Below, in pieces: positions 51,359-61,898 of a DNA stretch of 64,000 nt. A model generated the notes under the pieces. It was not told where the DNA came from. It saw only the letters and a list, made by a program, of their open reading frames with translations, and did not search any database. The position numbers were made by a program, and so were the translations under genes. Source of the stretch: Variovorax sp. 679 (GTDB taxonomy: Bacteria > Pseudomonadota > Gammaproteobacteria > Burkholderiales > Burkholderiaceae_C); NCBI RefSeq assembly GCF_003952185.1, contig NZ_RXFS01000002.1, positions 372,001 through 436,000 of the forward strand, written 5' to 3'. The stretch's first letter is position 1. Each line of letters begins with the position of its first letter.

Positions 51359-52246
51359 TCAGTCGGGCCGGCCCAGGTGCTCCAGCACCGAGCGCGCGGC
51401 CACGGTCAGGTCCTGCTGTCTGCGCACGCACAGCAGGTGACGGCGCACGGCCCAGGGCGCGTCGAGCTTCAGGCAGCGCAGCTTCAGAATCTGCAGCTGC
51501 GGCAGGATGGCCGCGTAGGGCAGCACGCCGATGCCCACGCCCTGCTCCACCATGCGGCAGACCATGTCGAAGCTGCCCACCTGCATGCGCACCTTGAGCG
51601 GCACCTGCGCCTCCAGCGCCGCGGCCAGCAGCACGCGATGCAGGGCCGTGCCTTCGCGCACCACGATGTGGTCGTGCCGCAGCACCTCCTCCACGCCGAT
51701 GCGCTTGCGCCGCGCCAGCGGATGGTCGCGCGCGATCACCACCGCCAGTTCGTCGTTGCGGTAGGGCAGGCATTCGAGGCCGTCGGCGGGCGTGTTGCCC
51801 TCGATCACGCCGATGTCGGCGAGGCCCGCCTGCACCGCCTTCACGACCTCGGTGCTGGCGCGCTCCTGCAGGTCGATCTTCAGCACCGGGTGCAGGCGCA
51901 GGAAAGAGCCGATCTGCGCTGGAAGAAACTGCGCGATGGTCGATGCATTGGCCGTGATGCTGACCACGCCGGCCACGCCGTTCTGGAAGTCGTCGAGCTC
52001 GGCGCCGAGGCGGTCCATGGCCGAGAGCACGGCGCGCGCATGCAGCAGCAGCCCGTGGCCCGCCGAGGTGAGCGTGACGCCACGCGCATGACGTACCAGC
52101 AGCGGCAGCCGCGCGCGGGCTTCGAGGTCGGAGATGCGCTTGCTGGCGGCGGCAAGCGCGATGTGGCAGCGCTTGGCGCCCTCGCTGATGCTGCCGTGGT
52201 CGGCCACGGTCACGAACAGGCGCAGCGACTTCAGGTCGGCGGACAT
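51359..52246 (-). CDS. LysR-family regulator, first of a tandem pair
   Basis: The 295-residue regulator starts MSADLKSLRLFVTVADHGSIS with helix IALAAASKRISDLEARARLP. Its wording is closely matched by the regulator encoded 13 bases upstream, which suggests gene duplication. The effector domain includes GVVSITANASTIAQFLPAQI and EGTALHRVLLAAALEAQVPL. It lies 101 bases before the enolase-superfamily gene on the same strand, not divergent from it, and probably controls that operon. Confidence 0.9.
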   Translation of the reverse strand: MSADLKSLRLFVTVADHGSISEGAKRCHIALAAASKRISDLEARARLPLLVRHARGVTLTSAGHGLLLHARAVLSAMDRLGAELDDFQNGVAGVVSITANASTIAQFLPAQIGSFLRLHPVLKIDLQERASTEVVKAVQAGLADIGVIEGNTPADGLECLPYRNDELAVVIARDHPLARRKRIGVEEVLRHDHIVVREGTALHRVLLAAALEAQVPLKVRMQVGSFDMVCRMVEQGVGIGVLPYAAILPQLQILKLRCLKLDAPWAVRRHLLCVRRQQDLTVAARSVLEHLGRPD

Positions 52247-52259
52247 CGCGGCGGCACCC

Positions 52260-53150
52260 TCAGTGCGCCACGAGGTGATCGAACAGCTCGCGCGCGGAGG
52301 CCGGCAGCTGCTCGCGGTTGCGAGCAATGAGCTTCAGCTCGCGCTCGGCCCAGGCGTCGCTGAGCGCCACTGTCGAGATGCGCATCGCCATCGAGAGGCG
52401 CTGCGCCGATGAAGCAGGCAGCACGCCCACACCCACGCCCGCCTCGATCATCAGGCAGATGGCCTCGAAGCTGCTGACCTGGATGCGCGGGTTGAAGCCC
52501 CTGCCCGCGAGCTCCGCGCGGCGTTGCAGGAAGCGGTGGATGGCGCTGCCGTGGTGCAGGCCCACGTGCTGCTCGTCGAGCGTGTCGGCGAAGGCCACCG
52601 ACGATGCGCCCGCCAGGCGGTGCGTGGCGGGCACGACCAGCACGAGGTGGTTGCTGCCGAAGGGGCGCGCGTCGAAGTCGCCCGTGTGCACGTCGCCCGC
52701 GAGGATGCCGATGTCGGCCTCGCCGTCGGCCACCGCGCGCACGATCTCCTCGCTGAGGTATTCGCGCAGGTCCACCTGCACGGCCGGGTGCTGCGTGAGA
52801 AAGCCCGCCAGCTTCTGCGGCAGGTACTCGGTGATCGAGGTGGTGTTGGCGAACACCCGCACATGGCCCTTGATGCCCTTGCCGAAGTCCTGCATGTCGC
52901 AGCGCAGGTGCTCCATCTGCTGCATCACGCGCTTGGCGTGGTACAGCACCGCCTGCCCCGCCGCCGTGAGGCTCACGCCCTGCGCGCTGCGGTGCAGCAG
53001 CTTGCCGCCCACGGCCTCTTCCATCTGCTTGATGCGGGTGGAGGCGGCGGCCAGCGAGATGCAGGCCTTCTCCGCGCCGCGCGTGAGGCTGTGCGCGTCC
53101 GCCACGTAGACGAACAGTTTCAGGTCGAACAGGTCGAAGTGCAGGTTCAC
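52260..53150 (-). CDS. LysR-family regulator, second of a tandem pair
   Basis: The 296-residue regulator begins with GTG (VNLHFDLFDLKLFVYVADAH), followed by ISLAAASTRIKQMEEAVGGK and an effector domain with GHVRVFANTTSITEYLPQKL and HGSAIHRFLQRRAELAGRGF. The helix-turn-helix (LAAASxRI) and effector blocks parallel its downstream neighbour, so the two are paralogues. An ATG start in frame is absent near the N-terminus. It likely acts with or against the other regulator on the adjacent catabolic genes. Confidence 0.9.
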   Translation of the reverse strand: MNLHFDLFDLKLFVYVADAHSLTRGAEKACISLAAASTRIKQMEEAVGGKLLHRSAQGVSLTAAGQAVLYHAKRVMQQMEHLRCDMQDFGKGIKGHVRVFANTTSITEYLPQKLAGFLTQHPAVQVDLREYLSEEIVRAVADGEADIGILAGDVHTGDFDARPFGSNHLVLVVPATHRLAGASSVAFADTLDEQHVGLHHGSAIHRFLQRRAELAGRGFNPRIQVSSFEAICLMIEAGVGVGVLPASSAQRLSMAMRISTVALSDAWAERELKLIARNREQLPASARELFDHLVAH

Positions 53151-53229
53151 CGGGCGCGGGCACGAAGGAGAAAGGGAACGCGCATTGTCCGGCGAATGAA
53201 GCGGCGCGCGGCCTCCTGCGGGTTTGTAC

Positions 53230-54135
53230 TCAGACCGGGTCCCAGCTGAACACGTCGGCCGAGCGGTCCAGCGGGTAGAAGCTGGCGCGCATCGCCGGCA
53301 TGGCGTGCTCGGCGATGCTCTGCGGCGTCCAGCCCTCCGAGCGGTGGATGGAGCGCACCGGGCGCGGCTGGCTGATGAGCGAGATCTCGTTGTTGCGCAC
53401 CGAGAAGATCTGCCCGTTGACCGCGCTGGCCGCATCGCTCGCAAGGTAGACGGCCAGCGGCGCGACCTTGGCCGGCGTCATCTGCTTGATCTTGTCGACG
53501 CGGGCGCGCTGCTCATCGGTGTCGGTGGGAATGGCGCCGATCATGCGGCTCCAGGCGAAGGGCGCGATGCAGTTGGAGCGCACGTTGAATTTCTGCATGT
53601 CCAGCGCGATCGACTTCGACAGCGCGACGATGCCGAGCTTGGCGGCCGCGTAGTTGGCCTGGCCGAAGTTGCCGATGAGGCCCGAGGTGGAGGTCATGTG
53701 CACCAGCGCGCCCGACTCCTGCTCCTTGAAATGCGTGGCGGCGGCGCGGCTCACGTAGTAGGCGCCGTACAGGTGCACCTTGAGCACCGAGTCCCACTCG
53801 TCCACCGACATCTTGTGGAAGAAGCGGTCGCGCAGGATGCCTGCGTTGTTGATCACGGCGTCGATGCGCCCGAAGTTCTCGACCGCGCATTCGACGATGC
53901 GAGCCGCGCTCGCCGCATCGGCCACGCTGTCGGTGTTGGGCACGGCCTGCCCGCCCGCCGCGCGGATCTCGTCGACCACCTGCTGCGCGGGCCCGGCGCT
54001 GCCGCCGGCACCATCGAGCGCCGCGCCGATGTCGTTGACCACCACCTTCGCGCCATGCGCCGCCATCGCCAGCGCGATGTCGCGCCCAATGCCGCCGCCC
54101 GCGCCGGTGACGACGACCACTTTTCCTTCAACCAT
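53230..54135 (-). CDS. SDR-family 3-hydroxyacyl-CoA dehydrogenase-like protein
   Basis: The 301-residue short-chain dehydrogenase has VVVVTGAGGGIGRDIALAMA, VVVNDIGAALDGAGGSAGPA (an insertion typical of HSD17B4-type enzymes), NNAGILRDRFF, STSGLIGNFGQANYAAAKLG with the catalytic Tyr/Lys, and a C-terminal extension to about residue 300. It resembles the dehydrogenase domain of peroxisomal multifunctional enzyme type 2, which oxidises 3-hydroxyacyl-CoA. It would complete a beta-oxidation-like sequence with the neighbouring acyl-CoA dehydrogenases. Confidence 0.87.
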   Translation of the reverse strand: MVEGKVVVVTGAGGGIGRDIALAMAAHGAKVVVNDIGAALDGAGGSAGPAQQVVDEIRAAGGQAVPNTDSVADAASAARIVECAVENFGRIDAVINNAGILRDRFFHKMSVDEWDSVLKVHLYGAYYVSRAAATHFKEQESGALVHMTSTSGLIGNFGQANYAAAKLGIVALSKSIALDMQKFNVRSNCIAPFAWSRMIGAIPTDTDEQRARVDKIKQMTPAKVAPLAVYLASDAASAVNGQIFSVRNNEISLISQPRPVRSIHRSEGWTPQSIAEHAMPAMRASFYPLDRSADVFSWDPV

Positions 54136-54265
54136 GCTTGTCTGTGCTCCGGATGTTCGTTCGCCCGCAGGCTCGCGGGTGAAATCCAGAATGCCACAAG
54201 CAGGGCCAGAGCGGGTTTCGGGTTTCCGAAGAGGGGCTTAAGGAAGGCCCCCGGCCTGCCTTGGC

Positions 54266-55135
54266 CTACTGCCGCGCAGTACGGATGTTCGGCGGCAACG
54301 CCTGTGGCCAGCTCGTGCGGAACGGGTTGATGTCCAGCCCGCCGCGCCGCGTGTAGCGCGCATACACCGCGAGCTTGTTCGGCTTGCAGCGGGTCCAGAT
54401 GTCCGTGAACATGCGCTCGGCGCAGGGTTCGTGGAACTCGTTGTGGTTGCGGAAGCTGATGATGTACGCGAGCAGGCCGGCCTGGTCGATGGGCGGGCCG
54501 CTGTAGCGGATCTGCACGCTGCCCCAGTCGGGCTGGCCGGTGACGAGGCAGTTGCTCTTGAGCAGGCGGCTGGTGAGGGTTTCGGTCACCGGCGCCTGCG
54601 TGGCGTCGCTGCTCAACAGCTCGGGAGCGGGCTGGTAGTGGCTGCACTCGATGTCGAGGCGGTCGAGGTCGAGGCCGTCGAGTTCGTGCACGGGCTCTCG
54701 GTCGAACATCTCGGGCGCCAGCAGGGTCACGCCGATGCCGGCCTGCTGGTCGCTGCCGCGCCATGCAGCTTCCGACAGGTCGGCGCGCAGGCGCTCGCGC
54801 ACGGCGTCGACGCTGGCGAACTGGCTGTTGTTGAAGCTGTTGAGATAGAGCTTGAAGCTCTTGCTCTCGATGATGTTCGGCGTCTCGCAGGGAATGGTGA
54901 AGTGCGCGATGGCCAGTTGCGGCTTGCCGCGCAGGTTGAGCCAGCTCACCTCGAAGGCGGTCCAGAGGTCGGCGCCGAAGAAGGGCAAGGCGCCGGTCTT
55001 GATGCCCATGGCCTCGCGCTGCGTGGCGCGCGCGATGGGGAACAGGAGCGTCGGGTCGTAGTGGTCGGCGTAGGCCGAGGCGCGACCCAGTTGCGATTGC
55101 TCGGGCGTGTTGGGGTTGTGCGGGTCGTGGCTCAT
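54266..55135 (-). CDS. queF: NADPH-dependent preQ0 reductase
   Basis: This 289-residue enzyme is the long, bimodular form of QueF (E. coli form 282 residues), which reduces preQ0 to preQ1 in queuosine synthesis. It shows [17 protein letters not shown] (NADPH-binding QueF motif), the catalytic Cys in [19 protein letters not shown] and a C-terminal [14 protein letters not shown]. The start [13 protein letters not shown] overlaps the stop of the upstream hydrolase gene as ATGA. An ATG 23 codons earlier would extend into that gene. Confidence 0.94.
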   Translation of the reverse strand: MSHDPHNPNTPEQSQLGRASAYADHYDPTLLFPIARATQREAMGIKTGALPFFGADLWTAFEVSWLNLRGKPQLAIAHFTIPCETPNIIESKSFKLYLNSFNNSQFASVDAVRERLRADLSEAAWRGSDQQAGIGVTLLAPEMFDREPVHELDGLDLDRLDIECSHYQPAPELLSSDATQAPVTETLTSRLLKSNCLVTGQPDWGSVQIRYSGPPIDQAGLLAYIISFRNHNEFHEPCAERMFTDIWTRCKPNKLAVYARYTRRGGLDINPFRTSWPQALPPNIRTARQ

Positions 55136-56037
55136 GATGGTCTCGTGTCTGCTGCATCGGCCGCGTGCGCGAACGGTGCGATGTGGTTGGCGAGGATGGT
55201 GCACACCTCGGGCGGCAGGTCATGGCCCATGCCGGGGATGGAAACGAACTTCGCTCCCGGAATGCGCCTGGCCGAGTCTTCGCCGCAGGCGATGGGTACG
55301 AGCGCATCGGCATCGCCGTGCAGCACCAGCGTGGGCGACCGGATGCCTTGCAGTATGCGGGGGCGCTCGTCGTCGGCGCCGATGGCCAGCATCTGCCGCA
55401 GCAGCCCGGCCGGATGGTACGAGCGCCGCAGGCCGAAGGTGAGGCGCTCGGCCAGCGCCTCGTCGGTCTGCGGATAGGCGGGGCTCTGGATGAGCCGCAG
55501 CAGCCTGATGCTGTGCGCGACCAGCGCGGCCTCGTCTCGGCCCGCCGGGCGCCGCATGAGCATGGAGGTGACTTCGCGGCGCGGTCCGGGCAGGCCGCGT
55601 GCGCCGCTCGAACTCATGATGCTCACGAGGCTGGTCGTGCGCTGCGGCGCGAAGACCGCGATGCGCTGCGCGATCATGCCGCCCATGGAGGCGCCGACGA
55701 TGTGGGCCTTCTCGATGCCCAGCGCATCGAGCACGCCGAGCGAGTCGAGGGCCATGTCCTGCAGCGTGTAGGCCGAGCGCACCTTCAGCCCGAGGCGGTG
55801 GCGGATGGTCTCCCACACGATGTTGCCGGTGCCTGCGTGGTCGAAGCCCTGGCTCAGGCCGATGTCGCGGTTGTCGTGGCGTACCACGCGGAAGCCCGCG
55901 TCCACCAGTTGCTGAACGAAGGCGGTCGGCCAGGCAACGAGCTGCATGCCCAGGCCCATGATGAGCAGGATGACGGGGCGCCCTTCGCCTCCGGTGTCGT
56001 CGACTTCGATCTGCAGCCCGTTGGCGGTGACTTTCAT
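55132..56037 (-). CDS. alpha/beta hydrolase
   Basis: The 301-residue protein has the alpha/beta hydrolase fold: [22 protein letters not shown] (oxyanion region), [11 protein letters not shown], nucleophile Ser in [16 protein letters not shown], catalytic Asp in [12 protein letters not shown] and His in [12 protein letters not shown]. The wording fits the group of uncharacterised hydrolases often listed near aclacinomycin methylesterase. It has no signal peptide and is translationally coupled to queF by an ATGA overlap; a metabolic link is not evident. Confidence 0.88.
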   Translation of the reverse strand: MKVTANGLQIEVDDTGGEGRPVILLIMGLGMQLVAWPTAFVQQLVDAGFRVVRHDNRDIGLSQGFDHAGTGNIVWETIRHRLGLKVRSAYTLQDMALDSLGVLDALGIEKAHIVGASMGGMIAQRIAVFAPQRTTSLVSIMSSSGARGLPGPRREVTSMLMRRPAGRDEAALVAHSIRLLRLIQSPAYPQTDEALAERLTFGLRRSYHPAGLLRQMLAIGADDERPRILQGIRSPTLVLHGDADALVPIACGEDSARRIPGAKFVSIPGMGHDLPPEVCTILANHIAPFAHAADAADTRPS

Positions 56038-56055
56038 CGGGTCCTTGTTCTCGCG

Positions 56056-56898
56056 CTACTTGAACTCGCGCTCGCGCAGCCACTTGGTGGCAACCCACTT
56101 CTCGCCCGCCAGCACCGGCGCACCGCCGTGCAGGGTGCGGGTGACGGGGTCGGGCCGGTCGTAGCTGAAGAACACGCCGCAACCGCGCACGGGCGCCACT
56201 TCGAGGCCCACGTCGGGGAAGGTGGTGGCGCCGCCGCCCTCGGGCTCCTGCAGGTACATCACCAGCGTGCCGACGCGCTGGCCGCCGCGCTTGAGGATGG
56301 TGGGCGTGCCGGGCTCGTTCGGGTCGAAGTAGTCGTAGTGCGGGCGGTACTGCGCGCCGGGGGCGTAGCGCAGGATCTGCAGGCCTTCGCCGAATTCGAG
56401 CGGCCAGCGCAGCAGCGCGGCAATGCGCTGCTCGAGGCGGGCCACGATCTCGTTCTCGCCGCGCTCGAAGAACATGCCGTCGCTGGTGCGGTCGACGTTC
56501 AGCACCTCGCCGCCGGTGCGCGTCTCAACGGTGAGCGAACGCGCGAGCCGCACGCTCGCGGCGGCGATCAGTCCTTCGCACTCCTCCGCCGACAGCAGGT
56601 TGCCGAAAACGATCACGCGCGGATGCCGCATGGTCTGCAGCACCTGTACGCGACGGTCGCCCGCGTCGATGTACAGCGGCGCGCCGTCGAGGTCGGGCCC
56701 GGGCATCTTCGCCTGCACCGGCGGCAGGGTAACTTCCACGTTGGGGAAGCCGGCTTCGAGCTGGGCCAGCGCCACGTCGGCGGCGGCATCGTGCCAGCCG
56801 GCCGCGCGCATCGAGGCGCGCAGGGCCGGCACCGAGTGCCCGGCGGCGAGCTGGGCAACCAGCCATTCGCGCAGTTCCGGACTGATCGCTTGCGACAT
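56056..56898 (-). CDS. 2OG-Fe(II) oxygenase (prolyl 4-hydroxylase-like)
   Basis: The 280-residue protein has a C-terminal P4H-type domain: iron ligands His and Asp in YRPHYDYFDP, a distal His in TRTLHGGAPVL, and the 2-oxoglutarate-binding Lys in GEKWVATKWLRE. FGNLLSAEECEGLIAAA and TSDGMFF are also typical. The first 90 residues are helical and family-specific. It hydroxylates a protein or peptide, possibly on proline; the target is unknown. It starts MSQAISPELREW and is preceded by a repeat element. Confidence 0.88.
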   Translation of the reverse strand: MSQAISPELREWLVAQLAAGHSVPALRASMRAAGWHDAAADVALAQLEAGFPNVEVTLPPVQAKMPGPDLDGAPLYIDAGDRRVQVLQTMRHPRVIVFGNLLSAEECEGLIAAASVRLARSLTVETRTGGEVLNVDRTSDGMFFERGENEIVARLEQRIAALLRWPLEFGEGLQILRYAPGAQYRPHYDYFDPNEPGTPTILKRGGQRVGTLVMYLQEPEGGGATTFPDVGLEVAPVRGCGVFFSYDRPDPVTRTLHGGAPVLAGEKWVATKWLREREFK

Positions 56899-56964
56899 AT
56901 CAATTACTCCTCCACGCTGCGGCAAGCCCCGCAACGCATGAAAAAACAGCCACGCCCCATTCCA

Positions 56965-57055
56965 GGAACACCGCGGAACCGGTTTTGCCGGGCCGCCGGT
57001 ATTGCCCCCTGCAAGGGGGTTGGCGAAGCGACACGAAGTGCGCGAAGACTGGGGG
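56965..57055 (-). repeat. interspersed three-hairpin repeat, copy 4
   Basis: The 91-bp copy begins immediately after the yaaA stop codon, with no spacing, and reads on the minus strand. The outer arm AATACC pairs with GGTGTT through one T/G wobble. In the inner stem CCGGC/ACCGG, four of five pairs remain. It ends 66 bases before the oxygenase start. Confidence 0.92.
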
Positions 57056-57841
57056 TCAGTCCAGCCTTCTCCTGAATACCAGCCTGTCGGGTTTCGAGAC
57101 ATCTGCGTCGAAACCATAACCCTCGAGGTCGAACTTTTCCAGTGCCTTGGGCGTGGCGGCCTTGTGCTGCACGGCCCAGCGCGCCAGCAGGCCGCGGGCG
57201 CGCTTGGCAAAGAAGCTCACGATCTTGTACCTGTCGCCCTTCCATTCCTCGAACACGCATTCGACCACACGGGCCTTGAGCACCTTCCGGTCGACCGACT
57301 TGAAGTACTCCTGCGAGGCGACGTTGATGACCACCGGCGTGCGGTCGGCCGCGAGGCGTTCGTTCAGGTGCTCGGCGATGCGCGAGCCCCAGAAGGCGTA
57401 CAGGTCCTTGCCGTAACGGTTGGCCAGCTGGGTGCCCATTTCGAGGCGGTAGGGCTGCAGCAGGTCGAGCGGGCGCAGCAGGCCGTAGAGGCCGCTGAGG
57501 ATGCAGACGTGGTCCTGCGCCCAGCCGATCTGGGCCTTGGTGAGCGTACGGGCGTCGAGGCCGCCGTAGACGTCGCCGTCGAAGGCGAAGGCGGCCTGGC
57601 GGGCGTTCTTCGGGCTGCTCTTGCTGGACCAGGCCTCGTAGCGGGCGACGTTCAGGGCCGAGAGCTTGTCCGACAGGTGCATCAGCTCCGAAATCTGCTG
57701 GGGCGACTTCTCGCGCAGCAGCTTGATCAGTTCGACCGAAGGGCCGCGAGGCGATTCGAAGTGGGGTTGGGTGGCGGGGAGTTCGGAGGGGACCGGGGTG
57801 TCGTAGTCGAGCGACTTTGCAGGGGAAAGCAGGAAGAGCAT
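57056..57841 (-). CDS. yaaA: peroxide stress protein YaaA
   Basis: The 261-residue protein matches YaaA (DUF328), which limits free iron and oxidative DNA damage. Conserved features are the N-terminal MLFLLSPAKSLDYDTPVP, AFDGDVYGGLDARTLTK, ILSGLYGLLRPLDLLQPYRLEMG (in part) and VINVASQEYFKSVDRK, and a C-terminal DVSKPDRLVFRR. Length is standard (about 258). It is divergent from valS, and its stop codon directly abuts a repeat copy. Confidence 0.95.
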   Translation of the reverse strand: MLFLLSPAKSLDYDTPVPSELPATQPHFESPRGPSVELIKLLREKSPQQISELMHLSDKLSALNVARYEAWSSKSSPKNARQAAFAFDGDVYGGLDARTLTKAQIGWAQDHVCILSGLYGLLRPLDLLQPYRLEMGTQLANRYGKDLYAFWGSRIAEHLNERLAADRTPVVINVASQEYFKSVDRKVLKARVVECVFEEWKGDRYKIVSFFAKRARGLLARWAVQHKAATPKALEKFDLEGYGFDADVSKPDRLVFRRRLD

Positions 57842-57949
57842 GCCGGAATTATCAGTGGCGGCCGTGACACGGGGCCGCCCCGGTAAAATCGCCGGCTACC
57901 CACCTGTGTCCCCCCAACGGCTCCCCGAAGGGCCGTTCCTGCATTTCCC

Positions 57950-60829
57950 ATGAGCGAACCCACCACCCCTCCCGCCCAGCCTGGACTGGACAGCCTTTCC
58001 AAATCGTTCGAGCCCGCCGCCATCGAGGCGCACTGGGGCCCCGAATGGGAGAAGCGCGGCTATGCCAAGGCCGGCTTCCGAGGCACGCAGCAACCCAAGG
58101 AAGGCGCCGAATCGTTCGCGATCCAGCTGCCGCCGCCCAACGTGACGGGCACGCTGCACATGGGCCATGCGTTCAACCAGACGATCATGGACAGCCTCAC
58201 GCGGTACCACCGCATGAAGGGCGACAACACGCTGTGGGTGCCGGGCACCGACCACGCCGGCATCGCCACGCAGATCGTGGTGGAACGCCAGCTGCAGGAG
58301 CAGAAGGTCAACCGCCACGACCTGGGCCGCAAGAACTTCGTGGCTCGCGTGTGGGAGTGGAAAGAGAAATCGGGCAACACCATCACCCAGCAGATGCGCC
58401 GCCTGGGCGACACGGTGGACTGGAGCCGCGAATACTTCACGATGGACGACGACCTCTCCAAGGTCGTGACCCACACCTTCGTGAAGCTGTACGAAGAAGG
58501 CCTGATCTACCGCGGCAAGCGCCTGGGCAACTGGGACCCGGTGCTCAAGACCTCGGTGAGCGACCTGGAAGTCGAGAGCGAGGAAGAAGACGGCTCGCTC
58601 TGGCACATCGCCTACCCGCTGGAGGACGGCAGCGGCACGCTGACCGTGGCCACTACCCGGCCCGAAACCATGCTCGGCGACACGGCCGTGATGGTCCACC
58701 CCGAGGACGAGCGCTACAGGCACCTCATCGGCAAGCGCGTGAAGCTGCCGCTGGTGGACCGGCTGATTCCGATCATTGCCGACGACTACGTCGACAAGGA
58801 GTTCGGCACCGGCGTGGTGAAGGTCACGCCCGCCCACGACTACAACGACTACGCAGTCGGCCAGCGCCACAAGCTCGAGATGATCGGCGTGCTGACGCTC
58901 GACGCGACCATCAACGGCAACGCCCCCGAAAAGTACCGCGGCCTCGACCGCTTCGTGGCGCGCAAGGCCATCGTGGCCGACCTCGACGCGCTGGGCCTGC
59001 TGGTCGAGGTGAAGAAGCACAAGCTGATGGTGCCGCGCTGCGCGCGCTCGGGCGCCATCGTCGAACCCATGCTCACCGACCAGTGGTACGTGGCCATGAC
59101 GCGCCCCGGCGCCGACGGCCAGTCGATCGCGCAGAAGGCCATCGACGTGGTGAAGTCGGGCGAGGTGCGCTTCGTGCCCGAGAACTGGGTCAACACCTAC
59201 AACCACTGGATGGAGAACATCCAGGACTGGACCATCTCGCGCCAGCTCTGGTGGGGCCACCAGATTCCCGCCTGGTACGACGAGGAAGGCAACGTGTACG
59301 TGGCGGAAGACGAAGCCGCCGCGCAGGCCAAGGCGCCTGGCAAGAAGCTGACGCGCGACGAGGACGTGCTCGACACCTGGTATTCGTCGGCGCTGGTGCC
59401 CTTCTCTTCGCTGGGCTGGCCCGAGAAGACGCAGGACCTCGACCTGTACCTGCCTTCGACCGTGCTGGTGACCGGCTACGACATCATCTTCTTCTGGGTC
59501 GCCCGGATGATCATGATGACCAAGCACTTCATCGGCAAGGTGCCCTTCAAGCACGTGTACATCCACGGCCTGGTGCGCGACGCGCAGGGCAAGAAGATGA
59601 GCAAGTCGGAAGGCAACGTGCTCGACCCGGTGGACCTGATCGACGGCATCGAGCTGCCCGCGCTGCTCGACAAGCGCACGCAAGGCCTGCGCAAGCCCGA
59701 GACGGCGCCCGCCGTGCGCAAGAACACGCAGAAGGAGTTTCCGGACGGCATTCCGGCCTTCGGCGCCGACGCGTTGCGCTTCACCTTTGCCTCGCTCGCC
59801 TCGCTGGGCCGCAGCATCAACTTCGACTCGAAGCGCTGCGAGGGCTATCGCAACTTCTGCAACAAGCTGTGGAACGCCACGCGCTTCGTGCTGATGAACT
59901 GCGAAGGCCAGGACTGCGGCCTGCTGGAGCACACGAAGGAAGAGTGCAAGGTCGGCGGACCGGCGCACGGCTACCTGAAGTTCAGCCGCGCCGACTACTG
60001 GATCGTGTCGAAGCTGCAGCGCGTGGAGGCTGAGGTGGCGCAGGGCTTCGAGGAATACCGCCTCGACAACGTGGCCACCGCGATCTACCAGTTCGCCTGG
60101 GACGAGTTCTGCGACTGGTACGTGGAAATCGCCAAGGTGCAGATCCAGACCGGCGACGACGCGCAGAAGCGCGCCACGCGCCGCACGCTCATCCGCGTGC
60201 TCGAGACGCTGCTGCGCCTGGCGCACCCGGTGATTCCGTTCATCACGGAAGAGCTGTGGCAGAAGGTGTCGAAGGTTGCAGGACGTGAGGGCGAGTCGAT
60301 CATGGTCGCGGCCTATCCGAAGAGCCAGCCGGAGAAGATCGACGAGGCTGCGGAAGCGTATGTGACGCGGCTGAAGGCGCTGGTGGATGCGTGCCGGACG
60401 CTGCGCGGCGAGATGAACGTGTCGCCCGCGGTGCGACTGCCGCTCTACGCAGTGGCCGACGATGCCGAAGGCGCGGCCTTCCTGCGCGAATCGGCTCCGG
60501 TGCTGCAGGCGCTCGCCAAGCTCAAGGAAGTGAAGGTCTTCGACGACGAGGCTTCCTGGTCGGCCGCCGCGGAAGCGGCTCCGGTCGCGGTGGTGGGCGC
60601 GGCGCGACTGTGCCTGCACATGGAAATCGACAAGGCTGCGGAGAAGCTTCGCATCGGCAAGGAAATTGCACGCATCGAAGGCGAGATCGCCAAGGTGCAT
60701 TCCAAGCTGGGTAACGAAGCGTTCGTCGCGAAGGCCCCGCCGGCCGTGATCGAGCAGGAACGTAAACGTCTGGCTGACTTCACGGCCACTCTGGAGCGTT
60801 TGCGCGACCAGCTTGTGCGCCTCGGCTGA
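57950..60829 (+). CDS. valS: valyl-tRNA synthetase
   Basis: The 959-residue class I synthetase has the HIGH-type motif in [17 protein letters not shown], the KMSKS loop in [18 protein letters not shown], an editing domain ([20 protein letters not shown]), an anticodon-binding domain, and a C-terminal coiled-coil arm with [19 protein letters not shown] heptads ending at the stop. Length is normal. It charges tRNA-Val. A TAAAAT -10-like box lies at 57884-57889. It precedes galU in the same direction. Confidence 0.98.
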   Translation: MSEPTTPPAQPGLDSLSKSFEPAAIEAHWGPEWEKRGYAKAGFRGTQQPKEGAESFAIQLPPPNVTGTLHMGHAFNQTIMDSLTRYHRMKGDNTLWVPGTDHAGIATQIVVERQLQEQKVNRHDLGRKNFVARVWEWKEKSGNTITQQMRRLGDTVDWSREYFTMDDDLSKVVTHTFVKLYEEGLIYRGKRLGNWDPVLKTSVSDLEVESEEEDGSLWHIAYPLEDGSGTLTVATTRPETMLGDTAVMVHPEDERYRHLIGKRVKLPLVDRLIPIIADDYVDKEFGTGVVKVTPAHDYNDYAVGQRHKLEMIGVLTLDATINGNAPEKYRGLDRFVARKAIVADLDALGLLVEVKKHKLMVPRCARSGAIVEPMLTDQWYVAMTRPGADGQSIAQKAIDVVKSGEVRFVPENWVNTYNHWMENIQDWTISRQLWWGHQIPAWYDEEGNVYVAEDEAAAQAKAPGKKLTRDEDVLDTWYSSALVPFSSLGWPEKTQDLDLYLPSTVLVTGYDIIFFWVARMIMMTKHFIGKVPFKHVYIHGLVRDAQGKKMSKSEGNVLDPVDLIDGIELPALLDKRTQGLRKPETAPAVRKNTQKEFPDGIPAFGADALRFTFASLASLGRSINFDSKRCEGYRNFCNKLWNATRFVLMNCEGQDCGLLEHTKEECKVGGPAHGYLKFSRADYWIVSKLQRVEAEVAQGFEEYRLDNVATAIYQFAWDEFCDWYVEIAKVQIQTGDDAQKRATRRTLIRVLETLLRLAHPVIPFITEELWQKVSKVAGREGESIMVAAYPKSQPEKIDEAAEAYVTRLKALVDACRTLRGEMNVSPAVRLPLYAVADDAEGAAFLRESAPVLQALAKLKEVKVFDDEASWSAAAEAAPVAVVGAARLCLHMEIDKAAEKLRIGKEIARIEGEIAKVHSKLGNEAFVAKAPPAVIEQERKRLADFTATLERLRDQLVRLG

Positions 60830-60935
60830 CAGACCAGGGGTTTCGAAGGCGTTTAGCATTCCGGGAGCGGCCCCGCGCCGGTCCCGTTTCGCTTCCTGCC
60901 CTCCCCCTTTTTTGAAGAAAGACGCAGAACTGCCC

Positions 60936-61826
60936 ATGTCCACTTCCTCGACCCGCATCCGCAAGGCCGTATTTCCTGTCGCAGGCTTCGGCACCCGCTT
61001 CCTGCCGGCCACCAAGGCACAGCCCAAGGAAATGCTGCCTGTGGTCGACAAGCCGCTGATCCAGTACGCCGTCGAAGAGGCATACGCAGCGGGCATCCGC
61101 GACATGATCTTCGTGACCGGCCGCAACAAGCGCGCCATCGAGGATCACTACGACACCGCCTACGAGCTCGAAAGCCAGCTCGAGGCCAGCGGCAAGACCG
61201 CCCTGCTGAACATCGCCCGTTCGGTCATGCCCGACGACATGACCTGCTCCTACGTGCGCCAGCCGCGCATGCTGGGCCTGGGCCATGCGGTGCTGTGCGC
61301 CGAACACCTGGTCGGCAACGAGCCTTTTGCCGTGCTGCTGGCGGACGACCTGATGGTCGGCCCCGAAGGCGGCCAGCCCGTGCTGGCGCAGATGACCGAA
61401 GCCTTCGGCCGCCTCGGCGGCTCGCTGCTGGCGGTGCAGGAAGTGCCGCTCGCACACGTCAAGCGCTACGGCATCGTGGCGGGCGACACGATCGAGGAAG
61501 GCCTCGTGAAGGTCAGCCGCATGGTCGAGAAGCCGAAGCCCGAGGAAGCTCCCTCGCGCCTGGGCGTTGCCGGCCGCTACATCCTCACGCCGGGCGTGTT
61601 CGACGAGATCCGCAACCAGCCCAAGGGCGCGGGCGGCGAGATCCAGCTGACCGACGGCATCGCGGCGCTGATGAAGAAGGAATCGGTCTACGCGTACTCG
61701 TACAAGGGCATCCGCTACGACTGCGGCAGCAAGGAAGGCTTCCTGCAGGCGTCGGTGGAACTGGCGCTGGCGCACCCGGAAGTGGGCGCGGATTTCCGCG
61801 AGTACCTCAAGAGCCTGAAGCTGTAA
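60936..61826 (+). CDS. galU: UTP-glucose-1-phosphate uridylyltransferase
   Basis: The 296-residue protein has the nucleotidyltransferase motif [49 protein letters not shown], and [18 protein letters not shown] near the C-terminus. It makes UDP-glucose for cell-envelope sugars. The start [17 protein letters not shown] is chosen because the longer frame runs back over the valS end. A strong bidirectional terminator follows the stop. Confidence 0.96.
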   Translation: MSTSSTRIRKAVFPVAGFGTRFLPATKAQPKEMLPVVDKPLIQYAVEEAYAAGIRDMIFVTGRNKRAIEDHYDTAYELESQLEASGKTALLNIARSVMPDDMTCSYVRQPRMLGLGHAVLCAEHLVGNEPFAVLLADDLMVGPEGGQPVLAQMTEAFGRLGGSLLAVQEVPLAHVKRYGIVAGDTIEEGLVKVSRMVEKPKPEEAPSRLGVAGRYILTPGVFDEIRNQPKGAGGEIQLTDGIAALMKKESVYAYSYKGIRYDCGSKEGFLQASVELALAHPEVGADFREYLKSLKL

Positions 61827-61848
61827 TCGCTGCTTCGAGCACACGAAC

Positions 61849-61880
61849 AAAAAGGGCCGCGACTGCGGCCCTTTTTCTTT
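61849..61880. terminator. factor-independent terminator between galU and the tusA-like gene
   Basis: A perfect 12-bp stem (AAAAAGGGCCGC paired with GCGGCCCTTTTT) with a GACT loop is followed by CTTT. A T-run is present on the plus strand and an A-run provides one for the minus strand, so it can end both converging transcripts. Confidence 0.92.
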
Positions 61881-61898
61881 GCTGCTTCCGCAGCCTCG

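Noticed and set aside
57896..61138. 1080-residue open frame antisense to valS and galU
   Set aside because: It mirrors highly conserved ValS and GalU on the other strand and is typical of long shadow frames in GC-rich DNA, with His/Arg/Leu-rich, non-family sequence.
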